Source: Nocardioides terrigena
GTDB lineage: Bacteria; Actinomycetota; Actinomycetes; Propionibacteriales; Nocardioidaceae
Direction: 5' to 3'
NCBI RefSeq assembly: GCF_003047265.1
Contig: NZ_PZYY01000002.1
Span: forward strand, 310,001-374,000
DNA length: 64,000 nt
Part shown: piece after piece, positions 43,086 to 51,925 of the stretch
How the letters are laid out: each line of letters opens with the position of its first letter
Numbering within the stretch: the stretch's first letter is position 1
Notes under the pieces: generated by a model
What the model was told of the DNA's origin: nothing
The model's input: the letters and a program-made list of their open reading frames with translations, nothing else
Databases searched by the model: none
Translations under genes and position numbers: made by a program

Positions 43086-43772
43086 GTGCCCCACGCCCAG
43101 CCCGCGTCCCTGACCCCGCCCGTCGCGCCGCACCACCGGCCCGGCCTGCTCACCGTCGTCCGCCGCGTCTCGGTGAGCCTGCTCGTCGCGGTGGTCGTCC
43201 CCGCGGTCGTCTTCTACGCGGCCTTCGTCGTCGCGGGGGTCTGGGCCGCGATGGCCGCCGCCCTCGTGTGGTCGTACGGTGCGATCGCCTGGCGTGCCCT
43301 GACCGGGCGTCGTACGTCGGGCCTCCTCGTCCTCGCCGCGCTCCTGCTGACCGGCCGGACCCTGCTCTCGGTGCTGGCGGACAGCACGTGGCTCTACTTC
43401 CTGCAGCCCGTCATCAGCGACGGCGCCGTCGCCATGCTGTTCCTGCTGTCGCTCGCGAGCGCCCGGCCGATGGTGGCGCGGCTGGCCGGGGACTTCTACC
43501 CGATGGACCACGACCTGGCGTCGCGCCCGCGGATCCAGCGGCTCTTCCGCAACCTGACGATCATGTGGGCGGTGCTGGGCCTCACCAAGGCCGCCGCCAC
43601 CCTGTGGCTGCTCGAGTCGCAGTCGCTCGCGACCTTCATCCTGGTGAAGAGCATCTCGATGCTGGCCATCAACGTCCTGGCGGCCTTCGCGACGATCGGC
43701 CTCGCCGCCCTCGTCGCGCGCCAGGAGGGCCTGATGGGTCCGGCGCGCGAGCTCGTGCCCGTCACCGCCTGA
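43086..43772 (+). CDS. VC0807-like membrane protein
   Basis: 228-residue membrane protein with five or six helices (~30-62, 68-85, 97-118, 122-137, 158-180, 185-208). The block FYPMDHDLASRPRIQRLFRNLTIMW between helices is typical of actinobacterial VC0807-family proteins. Function unknown. GTG 43086 has no strong ribosome site. It ends inside a terminator hairpin shared with the convergent PPOX gene. Confidence 0.78.
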   Translation: MPHAQPASLTPPVAPHHRPGLLTVVRRVSVSLLVAVVVPAVVFYAAFVVAGVWAAMAAALVWSYGAIAWRALTGRRTSGLLVLAALLLTGRTLLSVLADSTWLYFLQPVISDGAVAMLFLLSLASARPMVARLAGDFYPMDHDLASRPRIQRLFRNLTIMWAVLGLTKAAATLWLLESQSLATFILVKSISMLAINVLAAFATIGLAALVARQEGLMGPARELVPVTA

Positions 43773-43784
43773 CGGGGCGGTGAC
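43761..43784. terminator. 9-bp hairpin between convergent genes
   Basis: GTCACCGCC (43761-43769) and GGCGGTGAC (43776-43784) pair perfectly around a six-base loop containing the stop codon of the VC0807-like gene. Confidence 0.6.
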
Positions 43785-43786
43785 GC

Positions 43787-44254
43787 TCAGTCGCGGGCGG
43801 ACCCCGGCGGGAAGCCGCCCGTCGCGACCGGGCCCCAGCTCTCGGGGGTGACCCGGATCAGGGACTTGCCCTGCTCCCGCATGGCCCGGCGGTACTCGTC
43901 CCAGTCGGCTTGCTCGCCGGCGATGTTGCGGAAGTACTCCACGAAGGGCTCCACGTCGTCGGAGGCGTCGACGACCTCGGCCGTGCCGTCGACCTGCACC
44001 CACGGGTCGTCCCACTCGTCGGAGACGACCACGACGCTGACCTCGGGCCGGCTGCGCGCGTTGCGCGTCTTGGCCCGCTGCGGATAGCTGGAGATGACGA
44101 GGCGCCCGGAGTCGTCGACGCCGCCGGTCACCGGCGACGCCTGCGGGCTGCCGTCCCGGCGGCGGGTGATGAGGATCATCCGGTGCCGGGGGCGCACGAA
44201 GTCGAGCAGCTCGTCGCGCTCCACGCGGGTGTTGGTGGCGATCTTGGGAGCCAT
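43787..44254 (-). CDS. PPOX-class, probably F420-dependent oxidoreductase
   Basis: 155-residue split-barrel flavin/deazaflavin protein of the pyridoxamine-phosphate-oxidase class. Seen: RHRMILITRRRDGSPQASPV, LVISSYPQRAKTRNARSRP and WVQVDGTAEVV, with the K-x-x-N-x-R segment common to the F420-binding subgroup in actinobacteria. The substrate is unknown. GAGGAGG lies six bases before ATG 44254. It is divergent from the NADP oxidoreductase gene with 69 bases between. Confidence 0.88.
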   Translation of the reverse strand: MAPKIATNTRVERDELLDFVRPRHRMILITRRRDGSPQASPVTGGVDDSGRLVISSYPQRAKTRNARSRPEVSVVVVSDEWDDPWVQVDGTAEVVDASDDVEPFVEYFRNIAGEQADWDEYRRAMREQGKSLIRVTPESWGPVATGGFPPGSARD

Positions 44255-44323
44255 GGGGTTCCTCCTCGGTGGGTGTCTCGCCCCCCGATCGTGGCACGCC
44301 CACCCATGGCCTTGAATGGGCCC

Positions 44324-45349
44324 ATGACCACATCGACCCAGATCCGTCTCGCCGCCCGTCCCGTCGGGGAGCCGGCCGACAGCGACTTCGAGGTCACCAC
44401 CGAGGAGCTGCCCGAGCTGGCGGAGGGGCAGGTGCTGCTCCGCACCCTGTATCTCTCCCTCGACCCCTACATGCGTGGCCGGATGAGCGCCGCGAAGTCG
44501 TACGCCGCCCCGCTCGAGGTCGGCGACGTCATCCTCGGCGGCACCGTCTGCGAGGTCGTGGAGACGCGTGCGGAGTCGCGCCAGGTGGGCGACGTCGTGC
44601 TCGCCTTCGCCGGGTGGCAGACCCACGCCGTGGTCGACGCCCGGCACACCCGCCGCCTCGACCCGGAGGCGGCCCCGGTCAGCACGGCGCTCGGCGTGCT
44701 CGGCATGCCGGGCTTCACGGCGTACGCCGGGCTGCTCGAGCTGGGCCGTCCGCAACCGGGCGAGACGGTGGTCGTCGCCGCCGCCGCAGGTCCCGTGGGC
44801 TCGGCCGTCGGCCAGATCGCCCGGGTCAAGGGGGCCCGCGCCGTCGGCATCGCGGGTGGCGCGGAGAAGTGCCGCATCCTCGTCGAGGACTACGGCTTCG
44901 ACGCTGCCGTCGACCATCGGTCGCCGACCTTCGTCGCCGACCTGGCCGCGGCCACGCCGGACGGCATCGACGTCTACTTCGAGAACGTCGGCGGCGCCGT
45001 CGCCGCGGCGGTCACCCGTCGGCTCAACCGCTTCGCCCGGATCCCGGTCTGCGGGTTGGTCGCCGGCTACAACGCCACCAGCGCGCCCGAGGGGCCCGAC
45101 CAGCTGCCGGCCTTCATGGGCAGGGTGCTGTCGCTGAGCCTGACCGTGCGCGGCTTCATCCAGGACGAGTTCGTGCCCACCCACCACGAGGACTTCCTGC
45201 GCGACATGACCGCCTGGGTCGCCGACGGCTCGGTGCGCCACCGTGAGGACGTCGTCGAGGGCCTCGAGGCCGCTCCGGAGGCCTTCCGCGGTCTGCTCGT
45301 CGGCCGCAACGTCGGAAAGCTGCTGGTCCGGGTCGCACCCGAGTCCTGA
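44324..45349 (+). CDS. NADP-dependent medium-chain oxidoreductase (zinc-independent)
   Basis: 341-residue MDR-family reductase of the leukotriene B4 dehydrogenase/prostaglandin reductase (CurA) type acting on C=C bonds of enones. Seen: LYLSLDPYMRGRM, GVLGMPGFTAYAGLLELG, the nucleotide-binding AAAAGPVGSAVGQIA, GIAGGAEKC and YFENVGGAV. The catalytic zinc ligands of alcohol dehydrogenases are absent. ATG 44324 has a weak GGG site. It converges on the MBL gene. Confidence 0.92.
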   Translation: MTTSTQIRLAARPVGEPADSDFEVTTEELPELAEGQVLLRTLYLSLDPYMRGRMSAAKSYAAPLEVGDVILGGTVCEVVETRAESRQVGDVVLAFAGWQTHAVVDARHTRRLDPEAAPVSTALGVLGMPGFTAYAGLLELGRPQPGETVVVAAAAGPVGSAVGQIARVKGARAVGIAGGAEKCRILVEDYGFDAAVDHRSPTFVADLAAATPDGIDVYFENVGGAVAAAVTRRLNRFARIPVCGLVAGYNATSAPEGPDQLPAFMGRVLSLSLTVRGFIQDEFVPTHHEDFLRDMTAWVADGSVRHREDVVEGLEAAPEAFRGLLVGRNVGKLLVRVAPES

Positions 45350-45352
45350 GCG

Positions 45353-45391
45353 CCTGACCTCGGTCCCGGGCCCGCGGGCCGGAGCGTCAGG
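45353..45391. terminator. possible terminator between convergent genes
   Basis: CCTGAC (45353-45358) and GTCAGG (45386-45391) enclose a G/C-rich inner inverted repeat (GGGCCC/GGGCC). Weak but located just where two genes converge. Confidence 0.35.
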
Positions 45392-46199
45392 TACGCCGCG
45401 CGTGCCTGCCGCCGCTGGCCCGCTGGGCCTGCTCGAGCAGCGCCGGGTCGTGGGAGTTGACCAGCAGCACGCCGGGCTCGCGACCGCCGTACATGCCCGC
45501 GAGCCGGGCGTGGTTGGCCCGCACCATGTCCCAGTCGTGCGCGACCGCGCGCTCCATGGTGCGCAGGGTGGCCGGCGCCGACCCGGAGCCGTCGACCTGC
45601 CCGTGGTGGTAGAACGCGTCACCGGCGTGGAACACCCACTGCTCGCCGGCGTCGACGGCGACCGCCGCGTGGCCGCGGGTGTGGCCGGGAAGGGCGATCA
45701 GCACGATGCCGGGGGCGATGCCCTCGAGCTCCACGGCCGTGAAGCCCCGCCACGAGTCGCCCGCGGCAGGGGAGTGCTCGATGATCGTCGGCGCGTGCGC
45801 GCGCTGCGCCGGGCGGTAGCGGTGCCGCTCGGTGCGGGTCCGGGGCGTGAGCGCGGCGCCGAGCTCGTTGGAGGTGACGTGCACGGTCGCGCGGGGGAAG
45901 TCGGCGAGTCCGCCCACGTGGTCGGAGTCGAAGTGCGTGAGCACGATCGCCTTCACGTCGTGCGGGGAGAACCCGAGGCCCTCGACCTGACGCAGCGCGG
46001 TCTCGCTGGGATCGAGGACCGGCCTGACCAGGCGCCGGGACGAGCCCAGGCGACCTGCGGGGTCGCGGACGTCCTCGAGGCCGAAGCCGGAGTCGACCAG
46101 CACCAGGCCCGTGGGCCCCTCGACGAGCAGCACGTGGCAGACCAGCTCGGGGGTCAGGGGCGGGCGCATCGTGCCGCAGTTGAGGTGGTGGACCTTCAC
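45387..46199 (-). CDS. metallo-beta-lactamase-fold hydrolase
   Basis: 270-residue MBL-fold enzyme. The metal site LTHFDSDHVGG (H-x-D-x-D-H variant) lies at ~95-105, with ALPGHTRGHAAV and HAGDAFYHHG as later ligands. The N-terminus VKVHHLNCGTMRPP and size resemble lactonase-like or glyoxalase-II-like members. Substrate unknown. GTG 46199 is chosen because it opens directly on the first strand. There is no signal peptide. Confidence 0.88.
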   Translation of the reverse strand: MKVHHLNCGTMRPPLTPELVCHVLLVEGPTGLVLVDSGFGLEDVRDPAGRLGSSRRLVRPVLDPSETALRQVEGLGFSPHDVKAIVLTHFDSDHVGGLADFPRATVHVTSNELGAALTPRTRTERHRYRPAQRAHAPTIIEHSPAAGDSWRGFTAVELEGIAPGIVLIALPGHTRGHAAVAVDAGEQWVFHAGDAFYHHGQVDGSGSAPATLRTMERAVAHDWDMVRANHARLAGMYGGREPGVLLVNSHDPALLEQAQRASGGRHARRT

Positions 46200-46512
46200 G
46201 GACCCAGCATCGGGGCGCGGGACCGGTGGGCGCCACTGTCGACCCGGGCTGACTGGACCGGTCCGGGGTCCCGGCGCCCCGATCGGCTCGCGGGACCCGC
46301 CGGTGCACGCATTCGCGGGAGACGGAGGTAACATGGAGAGCACTCCGCCGCCCGATCGAGCCTGATCCGAGTGGTGGAGCCCCGGCATTCGCTTGCGACG
46401 CGTGACGTTCTGTCACCACCGCACGGCCCGGGGATGACAGCGTCGCACCGAGCAGACCGCGTGCGGCGACGTTGTCCGGCGTACGCACGTCGGGCATCCG
46501 AGGAGGACGTGA
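46200..46512. other. 313-bp divergent intergenic region (MBL / helicase)
   Basis: No convincing gene. It contains GTGAC-GTTCT-GTCAC at 46402-46416, a small perfect palindrome, and the helicase ribosome site GGAGG at 46501-46505. Promoters for both neighbours must lie here. Confidence 0.4.
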
Positions 46513-48645
46513 GTGGCTCAGCGAGGCCGACGCCAGACCGCACAGCGCCAGTCCCGGCAACGGGGTGGGAGCACCAAGGTCAAGCGCCTGGACAACGAGG
46601 GCATCATCCCGGTGCTCGCCCGCGCCGTGCGCGAGGTCGAGCAGGCCGCCGAGCGCGGCAAGGTCATGCCCCACGGTCGTGCGACCTTCCAGGTCGTCGC
46701 GCTGCTGGTGCGTGAGGAGCGCTCCCGGATCAACGCCGACACCGAGATCGCCGAGGGGCGCAAGGGCGAGCAGCTCAAGCGCCTCGACGGCATCGCCACG
46801 ATCCTGGCCAAGACCGCCGCCCGCGACACCTCGCTGCTGCAGCTGCTCGCCGAGGACTCCCAGGTCTCCGAGGGCGCTCGCGCCCTGCGCCGCCAGATGC
46901 TGAAGCAGGCCGGCATCGACGCCCCGGAGGAGGTCGAGCCGCCCAAGCCCGAGGGGACCGCGACCTCGTCGCCGCGTCGCGTCGTGCCCCAGTCGGTCAT
47001 CGCCCGCCAGCTCGCCAACCCGTTCCTCGTGCCGGACTTCTCCGCCGCCGAGCTCAACCGGCCGACGGCCCGCCGGCTGGCCAACTGGGAGCTCCTCGAG
47101 CCCCTCTTCAAGTCCTTCGAGTACGTCGGCGGGGGCGCGTCCGCCTGCATGACGCTGCCCGCCCCCGACGCGGCCCGCACCCCGGGCGTCGCCCTGATGC
47201 CGCACCAGAAGCAGCTCGTCGCGGCGGCCGCGCAGGGCCACCGCACCTTCCTGCTCGCCGACGAGCCCGGCCTCGGCAAGACCGCCCAGGCGCTGATCGC
47301 CGCGCAGGCCGCCGACGCCTACCCGCTCCTGTGCGTCGTCCCCAACGTCGTCAAGGCCAACTGGGCCCACGAGGTCAGCCTCTGGACGCCGCACCGCACC
47401 GTCACCGTCATCCACGGCGACGGCGAGCAGGTCGACGGCTTCGCCGACATCGTGATCGTCAACTACGAGGTGCTCGACCGCCACGTCGGCTGGCTCGGGG
47501 ACCACGGCTTCCGCGGGATGGTCGTCGACGAGGCGCACTTCATCAAGAACAAGTCCTCGCAGCGCAGCCAGCACGTGCTCGAGCTCTCCCAGCGCCTGCG
47601 GGCGCGGGTCGCCCGTCCGCTGCTGATGGCGCTGACCGGCACGCCGCTGATCAACGACATCGAGGACTTCCGCGCGATCTGGCAGTTCCTGGGCTGGATC
47701 GACGACCAGAAGCCGCTCGCCGAGCTGATGAACAAGCTCGAGGACACCGGCCTGATGCCGGGCGAGCCGGGCTTCTACCCCAACGCCCGCCGCTCGGTCA
47801 TCGAGATGGGCATCGTGCGGCGCAAGAAGATCGACGTCGCCGCCGACATCCCGGCACGCCGGGTCGCCGACCTGCCGGTCGAGCTCGAGGGTGCGGAGGG
47901 TCGCTCCATCCGCGAGGCCGAGCGCGAGCTCGCCCGCCGCCTCGTCTCCCGGTACGACGCCGCGCTCGAGGCGCGCACGTCCGGCCAGGTCGTCGACGGC
48001 ATCGACCACGACCTCGTACGCCGCGTCGCCAAGTGGGAGCGCGAGGACATGGAGGCCGCCAAGGACGGCGAGAACGTCTTCTCCATGATGCGTCGGATCG
48101 GTCGCGCCAAGGCCGGCCTGGCCGCCGACTACACCGCCCAGCTCGCCCGCAGCGTCGGCAAGGTGGTGTTCTTCGCCAAGCACGTCGACGTGATGGACGA
48201 GGCGGAGGAGAGCTTCGCCCGTCGGGGCATCAGCTACGTCTCGATCCGCGGCGACCAGAGCGCCAAGGCGCGGGCCGCGGCCATCGAGTCCTTCACCACG
48301 GACCCCGACACCTCGATCGTCGTCTGCTCGCTCACCGCGGCGGGCGTCGGCCTCAACCTGCAGGTCGCGTCCAACATGGTGCTCGCCGAGCTCTCGTGGA
48401 CCGATGCCGAGCAGACCCAGGCCATCGACCGCATCCACCGCATCGGCCAGTCCGAGCCGGTCACGGCGTGGCGCATCATCGCCGCCCAGACCATCGACTC
48501 CAAGATCGCCGAGCTCATCGACAGCAAGGCCGGCCTCGCCGCCCGTGCTCTCGACGGTGCCGACGAGGTGGCGTCGTCGGTCGACGTCCAGCTCGAGGCG
48601 CTGGTCGGCCTGCTCGACGAGGCGCTGGAGGCCCGCGGCCGGTGA
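46513..48645 (+). CDS. SNF2-family DEAD/DEAH-box helicase-like ATPase
   Basis: 710-residue protein. Residues 1-190 are a basic then acidic/helical N-terminal region with no domain I recognise; ~215-460 and ~480-690 are the two RecA-like lobes. Seen: Walker A EPGLGKTAQ (Lys256), DEAH at 339-342, the ALTGTPLIND motif III, and in lobe two VVCSLTAAGVGLNL and QTQAIDRIHRIGQS (motifs V and VI). SNF2 proteins translocate on duplex DNA to remodel protein-DNA complexes. GGAGG is six bases before GTG 46513. No nuclease or methylase partner is adjacent, so a defence role is not supported. Confidence 0.93.
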   Translation: MAQRGRRQTAQRQSRQRGGSTKVKRLDNEGIIPVLARAVREVEQAAERGKVMPHGRATFQVVALLVREERSRINADTEIAEGRKGEQLKRLDGIATILAKTAARDTSLLQLLAEDSQVSEGARALRRQMLKQAGIDAPEEVEPPKPEGTATSSPRRVVPQSVIARQLANPFLVPDFSAAELNRPTARRLANWELLEPLFKSFEYVGGGASACMTLPAPDAARTPGVALMPHQKQLVAAAAQGHRTFLLADEPGLGKTAQALIAAQAADAYPLLCVVPNVVKANWAHEVSLWTPHRTVTVIHGDGEQVDGFADIVIVNYEVLDRHVGWLGDHGFRGMVVDEAHFIKNKSSQRSQHVLELSQRLRARVARPLLMALTGTPLINDIEDFRAIWQFLGWIDDQKPLAELMNKLEDTGLMPGEPGFYPNARRSVIEMGIVRRKKIDVAADIPARRVADLPVELEGAEGRSIREAERELARRLVSRYDAALEARTSGQVVDGIDHDLVRRVAKWEREDMEAAKDGENVFSMMRRIGRAKAGLAADYTAQLARSVGKVVFFAKHVDVMDEAEESFARRGISYVSIRGDQSAKARAAAIESFTTDPDTSIVVCSLTAAGVGLNLQVASNMVLAELSWTDAEQTQAIDRIHRIGQSEPVTAWRIIAAQTIDSKIAELIDSKAGLAARALDGADEVASSVDVQLEALVGLLDEALEARGR

Positions 48646-48708
48646 CCGGCGGCTGCCCCTAGGGGTGGACCCGGCGCATGTGCCTGCCCCAGCGGGTACG
48701 ACACCGTC

Positions 48709-49815
48709 GTGAGCATCACGAGGGAGGCCCTGGGGAGGGACGCCCGGTCCAGCAGCGACGTGCTGCGGATCGCGAGCGTGCCGTCCGGTCATGTCTACGT
48801 CCGACACCTGTCGCCGGCTGGTGGGGACGACGGCGTCGAGCGCCTGCCCGACCCGCACCCCGACGACCCGCGCCGGTCCGCCGAGCAGCGGTGGTGGCCG
48901 CCGGTGATGCTCCGCCCGGAGTGGGCCGAGACGGCGGACGTCGACGTCTTCCACGTCCAGTTCGGCTTCGACACGTGCACCGCCGACGGGCTGCGCGAGC
49001 TCGTGGGCGTGCTGCGCCGGCGCGGGATCCCGCTGGTCGTCACCGTGCACGACCTGCGCAACCCCCACCACGCCGACCGCCGCGAGCACGACGCCCAGCT
49101 CGACGTGCTCCTCCCGTCCGCGGACGCGGTGGTCACCCTCACCCGCGGCGCGGCCTCCGAGATCGCCCGGCGCTGGGGGATCGAGGCGGTCGTCGTGCCG
49201 CACCCGCACGTCGTCGACCTCGACCTGGCCCGCGCCCTCCGGGAGCGCCCGTCGGAGGGTCCCTGGACGGTGGGCCTGCACGTGAAGAGCCTGCGCGCCA
49301 GCATGGACCCCCTCGCGATCCTGCCGACGCTCGTCGAGGAGGTCCGGGCGACGCCCGACGCCCGGCTGCTCGTCAACGGGCACCGCGACGTCCTCGCCGA
49401 CGGCGGGTCGCGCCACGACGCCGGGCTGGCGGCGTACCTCCGGGACGCGGAGCGCCGCGGCGACCTCGAGCTGCACGTCCACGACTACCTCTCCGACGAC
49501 GACCTCTGGGACTACCTCGCCCGGCTCGACGTCTCGGTGCTGCCCTACCGCTTCGGCACCCACTCCGGGTGGCTGGAGGCGTGCCGCGACCTCGGCACCA
49601 CGGTGGTCGTGCCCGACTGCGGCTACTTCGCCGACCAGGGGCCGGTCCTGACCTACGCGATGGGCGAGGGCCGGTACGACGCCGCGTCGCTGCGCACGGC
49701 GCTGCGCACGGCCCGCACCGACCCGCCGCCGCCCGCGGACCTCGACGCCCGGGCCCGTCAGCGCGACGAGGTCGCCACCGCACACCGTGAGCTCTACCGG
49801 CGGCTGCTCCGGTGA
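48709..49815 (+). CDS. glycosyltransferase (GT4-like)
   Basis: 368-residue GT-B-like glycosyltransferase. The N-terminal half is shortened, with VFHVQFGFD and PLVVTVHDLRNPHH; the C-terminal half has LTRGAASEIARRWGI, the donor-domain HVKSLRASMDPL and a late E-rich YRFGTHSGWLEACRDLGTTV loop. Donor and acceptor are unknown; no membrane segment is seen. It is the first of four glycosyltransferase genes linked by four-base stop-start overlaps. Start GTG 48709 has no strong site. Confidence 0.8.
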   Translation: MSITREALGRDARSSSDVLRIASVPSGHVYVRHLSPAGGDDGVERLPDPHPDDPRRSAEQRWWPPVMLRPEWAETADVDVFHVQFGFDTCTADGLRELVGVLRRRGIPLVVTVHDLRNPHHADRREHDAQLDVLLPSADAVVTLTRGAASEIARRWGIEAVVVPHPHVVDLDLARALRERPSEGPWTVGLHVKSLRASMDPLAILPTLVEEVRATPDARLLVNGHRDVLADGGSRHDAGLAAYLRDAERRGDLELHVHDYLSDDDLWDYLARLDVSVLPYRFGTHSGWLEACRDLGTTVVVPDCGYFADQGPVLTYAMGEGRYDAASLRTALRTARTDPPPPADLDARARQRDEVATAHRELYRRLLR

Positions 49816-50891
49816 GGCCGCTGAGGATCTGCATCATCGGCTCCAGCCGGTTCCCGATCCGGGAGCCGTTCGCCGGGGGCCTGGAGGCGCACACCCACGC
49901 GCTGGCCCGACGGCTGTCGGAGCGGGGCCACGAGGTGACCCTCTTCGCCGCGCCCGGGTCCGACCCGTCGCTGGGTCTCCGGGAGCTCGCCGTGGAGCAG
50001 ATGGAGCCCGACCCCGGCGAGCGACCCGACACCTCGATCCCGCCGCACTGGTGGATGCAGGAGCACCACGCCTACCAGGGGCTCATGCTGGAGCTGATGC
50101 GCACGGCGCACGATCGGTTCGACGTCGTGCACAACAACAGCACCCACCACCTGCCCGTCGCGATGGCCGACGTCGTGCCGGTGCCGATGGTGACCACGTT
50201 GCACACCCCGCCGACCCCGTGGCTGAGGTCCGCCCTCGTGCACGCCTCGCCGCGGGCCGTGTTCGTCGCGGTCAGCAACTGCACCTCCGACGCCTGGGCG
50301 GGGACGGTGGCCAGCCGGGCGATCCTCAACGGCGTCGACACCGAGCGCTGGGTCGCGGGGCCCGGTGGCGGTCCCGCCGTCTGGAGCGGTCGACTCGTCC
50401 CCGAGAAGGCGCCCCACCTGGCCATCGACGCCGCCCGCCGGGCGGGGATGCCGCTGCTGCTCGCCGGGCCCGTCCTCGACGCGGCCTACTACGACCGCGA
50501 GGTCCGGCCGCGGCTCGGCGACGACGTCCGCCACGTCGGGCACCTCGACCAGCGGGCGCTGTGCGCTCTGGTCGGCAGCGCCAGCGTGGCCGTGGTGACC
50601 CCCGAGTGGGAGGAGCCCTACGGTCTCGTCGCCGCCGAGGCGATGGCGTGCGGCACCCCCGTCGCGGCCCTCGACCGGGGTGCGATGCGCGAGGTGGTCG
50701 TCGACGGCGGGGGCGTCCTCGCCGACCCGCGCGACCCCGCCGCGCTGGCCACGGCGATCCTCGCCGCTGCCCGGCTCGACCGGGCGCGGGTGCGGCGGAC
50801 CGCCGTCGCGCGGTGCTCGCTGGAGCGGATGGTCGACGCCTACGAGCTGGTCTACGAGCAGGCCCTCGAGCGGCCGCGGGAGGCCGCGTGA
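49812..50891 (+). CDS. glycosyltransferase family 4
   Basis: 359-residue GT4 enzyme. The acceptor half starts RICIIGSSRFPIREPFAGGLEAHTH; the donor half has SGRLVPEKAPHLAIDAAR and the catalytic-region EEPYGLVAAEAMACGTPVAA (the E-x7-E pattern of GT4). Function is retaining sugar transfer from a nucleotide sugar. GTG 49812 overlaps the preceding stop and its stop overlaps the next GTG. Confidence 0.93.
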   Translation: MRPLRICIIGSSRFPIREPFAGGLEAHTHALARRLSERGHEVTLFAAPGSDPSLGLRELAVEQMEPDPGERPDTSIPPHWWMQEHHAYQGLMLELMRTAHDRFDVVHNNSTHHLPVAMADVVPVPMVTTLHTPPTPWLRSALVHASPRAVFVAVSNCTSDAWAGTVASRAILNGVDTERWVAGPGGGPAVWSGRLVPEKAPHLAIDAARRAGMPLLLAGPVLDAAYYDREVRPRLGDDVRHVGHLDQRALCALVGSASVAVVTPEWEEPYGLVAAEAMACGTPVAALDRGAMREVVVDGGGVLADPRDPAALATAILAAARLDRARVRRTAVARCSLERMVDAYELVYEQALERPREAA

Positions 50892-51925
50892 TCGGCTACT
50901 ACGTCCACCACCACGGGCACGGCCACCTGCACCGGGCCCTCGTGCTCGCCGACGCGTGCCGGCTGCCGGTCGTCGGACTCTCCTCGCTGCCGCGGCCCGC
51001 GGAGTGGGCGGGGGAGTGGGTGCAGCTCGAGCGTGACGACGACGACCCGGGCCCGCGCGACGCCGCCGCCCGCGGCCAGCTGCACTGGGCGCCCCTCGAC
51101 GACGACGGGCTGCGCTCCCGGATGGCGAGCATCTCGGCCTGGATCGCGGAGCAACGGCCCTCGGTCATGGTCTCGGACGTCTCGGTCGAGGTGGCGATGC
51201 TGGCCCGGCTGCACGGCGTACCCGTCGTCTCGGTCGTGCTGCCCGGCGAGCGCGGCGACGCGCCCCACCGGGCCGGGCTCGGGCTCTCCAGCGAGCTGGT
51301 GTCCTTCTGGCCGCCCTCGGCCCGGGGCATGGTGCGCGGTCTCGCGCCCGCTGATGCGGCGCGGTTGCGCTGCCTCGGCGCGCTGTCGCGCTTCGGCCGC
51401 GACGAGCTGGCGGGAGGGCGACCCGACGACGGCGTACGACGCGTCGTGGTCCTCAACGGGTCGGGCGGCGGCGGTCCCACCGCCGACCAGCTCGACCGCG
51501 CCCGCGCCACCTCGCCCGGCTGGGAGTGGCAGGTGCTCGGGGGGCCCTCGGGGACGTGGGTGGCCGACCCGACGGCGGCGCTGCGGGCGGCCGACGTGGT
51601 CGTGACCCATGCGGGACAGAACGCGCTCGCCGAGGTGGCGGCCGCGCGCCGACCGGCGGTCGTGGTGCCCCAGGACCGGCCGCACGACGAGCAGCGCACC
51701 ACCGCTGGCGTCCTCGCCCGGGGCGGCTGGCCGGTGAGCGTGCGCGAGACCTGGCCGGACGCGGGCTGGGGTGCCCGGCTCGACCGCACCGCCCGTCTCG
51801 ACGGCGAGCAGTGGGCGACGTGGTGCGACGGGCGCGCGGTGCACCGCTTCGTCGGCGTCGTGCACGCCGTGGCGGCGGGCTCCGACAGTGCGTCCCTGGT
51901 GAGCGCCCCGGCGGCCGGATCGTGA
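50888..51925 (+). CDS. glycosyltransferase (MurG/UDP-GT-like)
   Basis: 345-residue GT-B protein starting with a His-rich loop (GYYVHHHGHGHLHRA) that resembles the acceptor loop of MurG-like enzymes. The C-terminal donor half has VVTHAGQNALAEVAAARRPAVVVPQ, the typical 'HxGxNxxxE' nucleotide-sugar site. No membrane segment. Start GTG 50888 overlaps the GT4 stop. Acceptor unknown. Confidence 0.87.
   Translation: MIGYYVHHHGHGHLHRALVLADACRLPVVGLSSLPRPAEWAGEWVQLERDDDDPGPRDAAARGQLHWAPLDDDGLRSRMASISAWIAEQRPSVMVSDVSVEVAMLARLHGVPVVSVVLPGERGDAPHRAGLGLSSELVSFWPPSARGMVRGLAPADAARLRCLGALSRFGRDELAGGRPDDGVRRVVVLNGSGGGGPTADQLDRARATSPGWEWQVLGGPSGTWVADPTAALRAADVVVTHAGQNALAEVAAARRPAVVVPQDRPHDEQRTTAGVLARGGWPVSVRETWPDAGWGARLDRTARLDGEQWATWCDGRAVHRFVGVVHAVAAGSDSASLVSAPAAGS

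Noticed and set aside
46513-48645. SNF2 helicase as part of a phage-defence system
   Set aside because: No methylase, nuclease, phospholipase or other defence gene lies near it.
45619-49785. 1388-codon open frame on the minus strand over the helicase and glycosyltransferases
   Set aside because: It is an opposite-strand artefact; the plus-strand SNF2 and GT motifs are intact and the frame has no recognisable domain.
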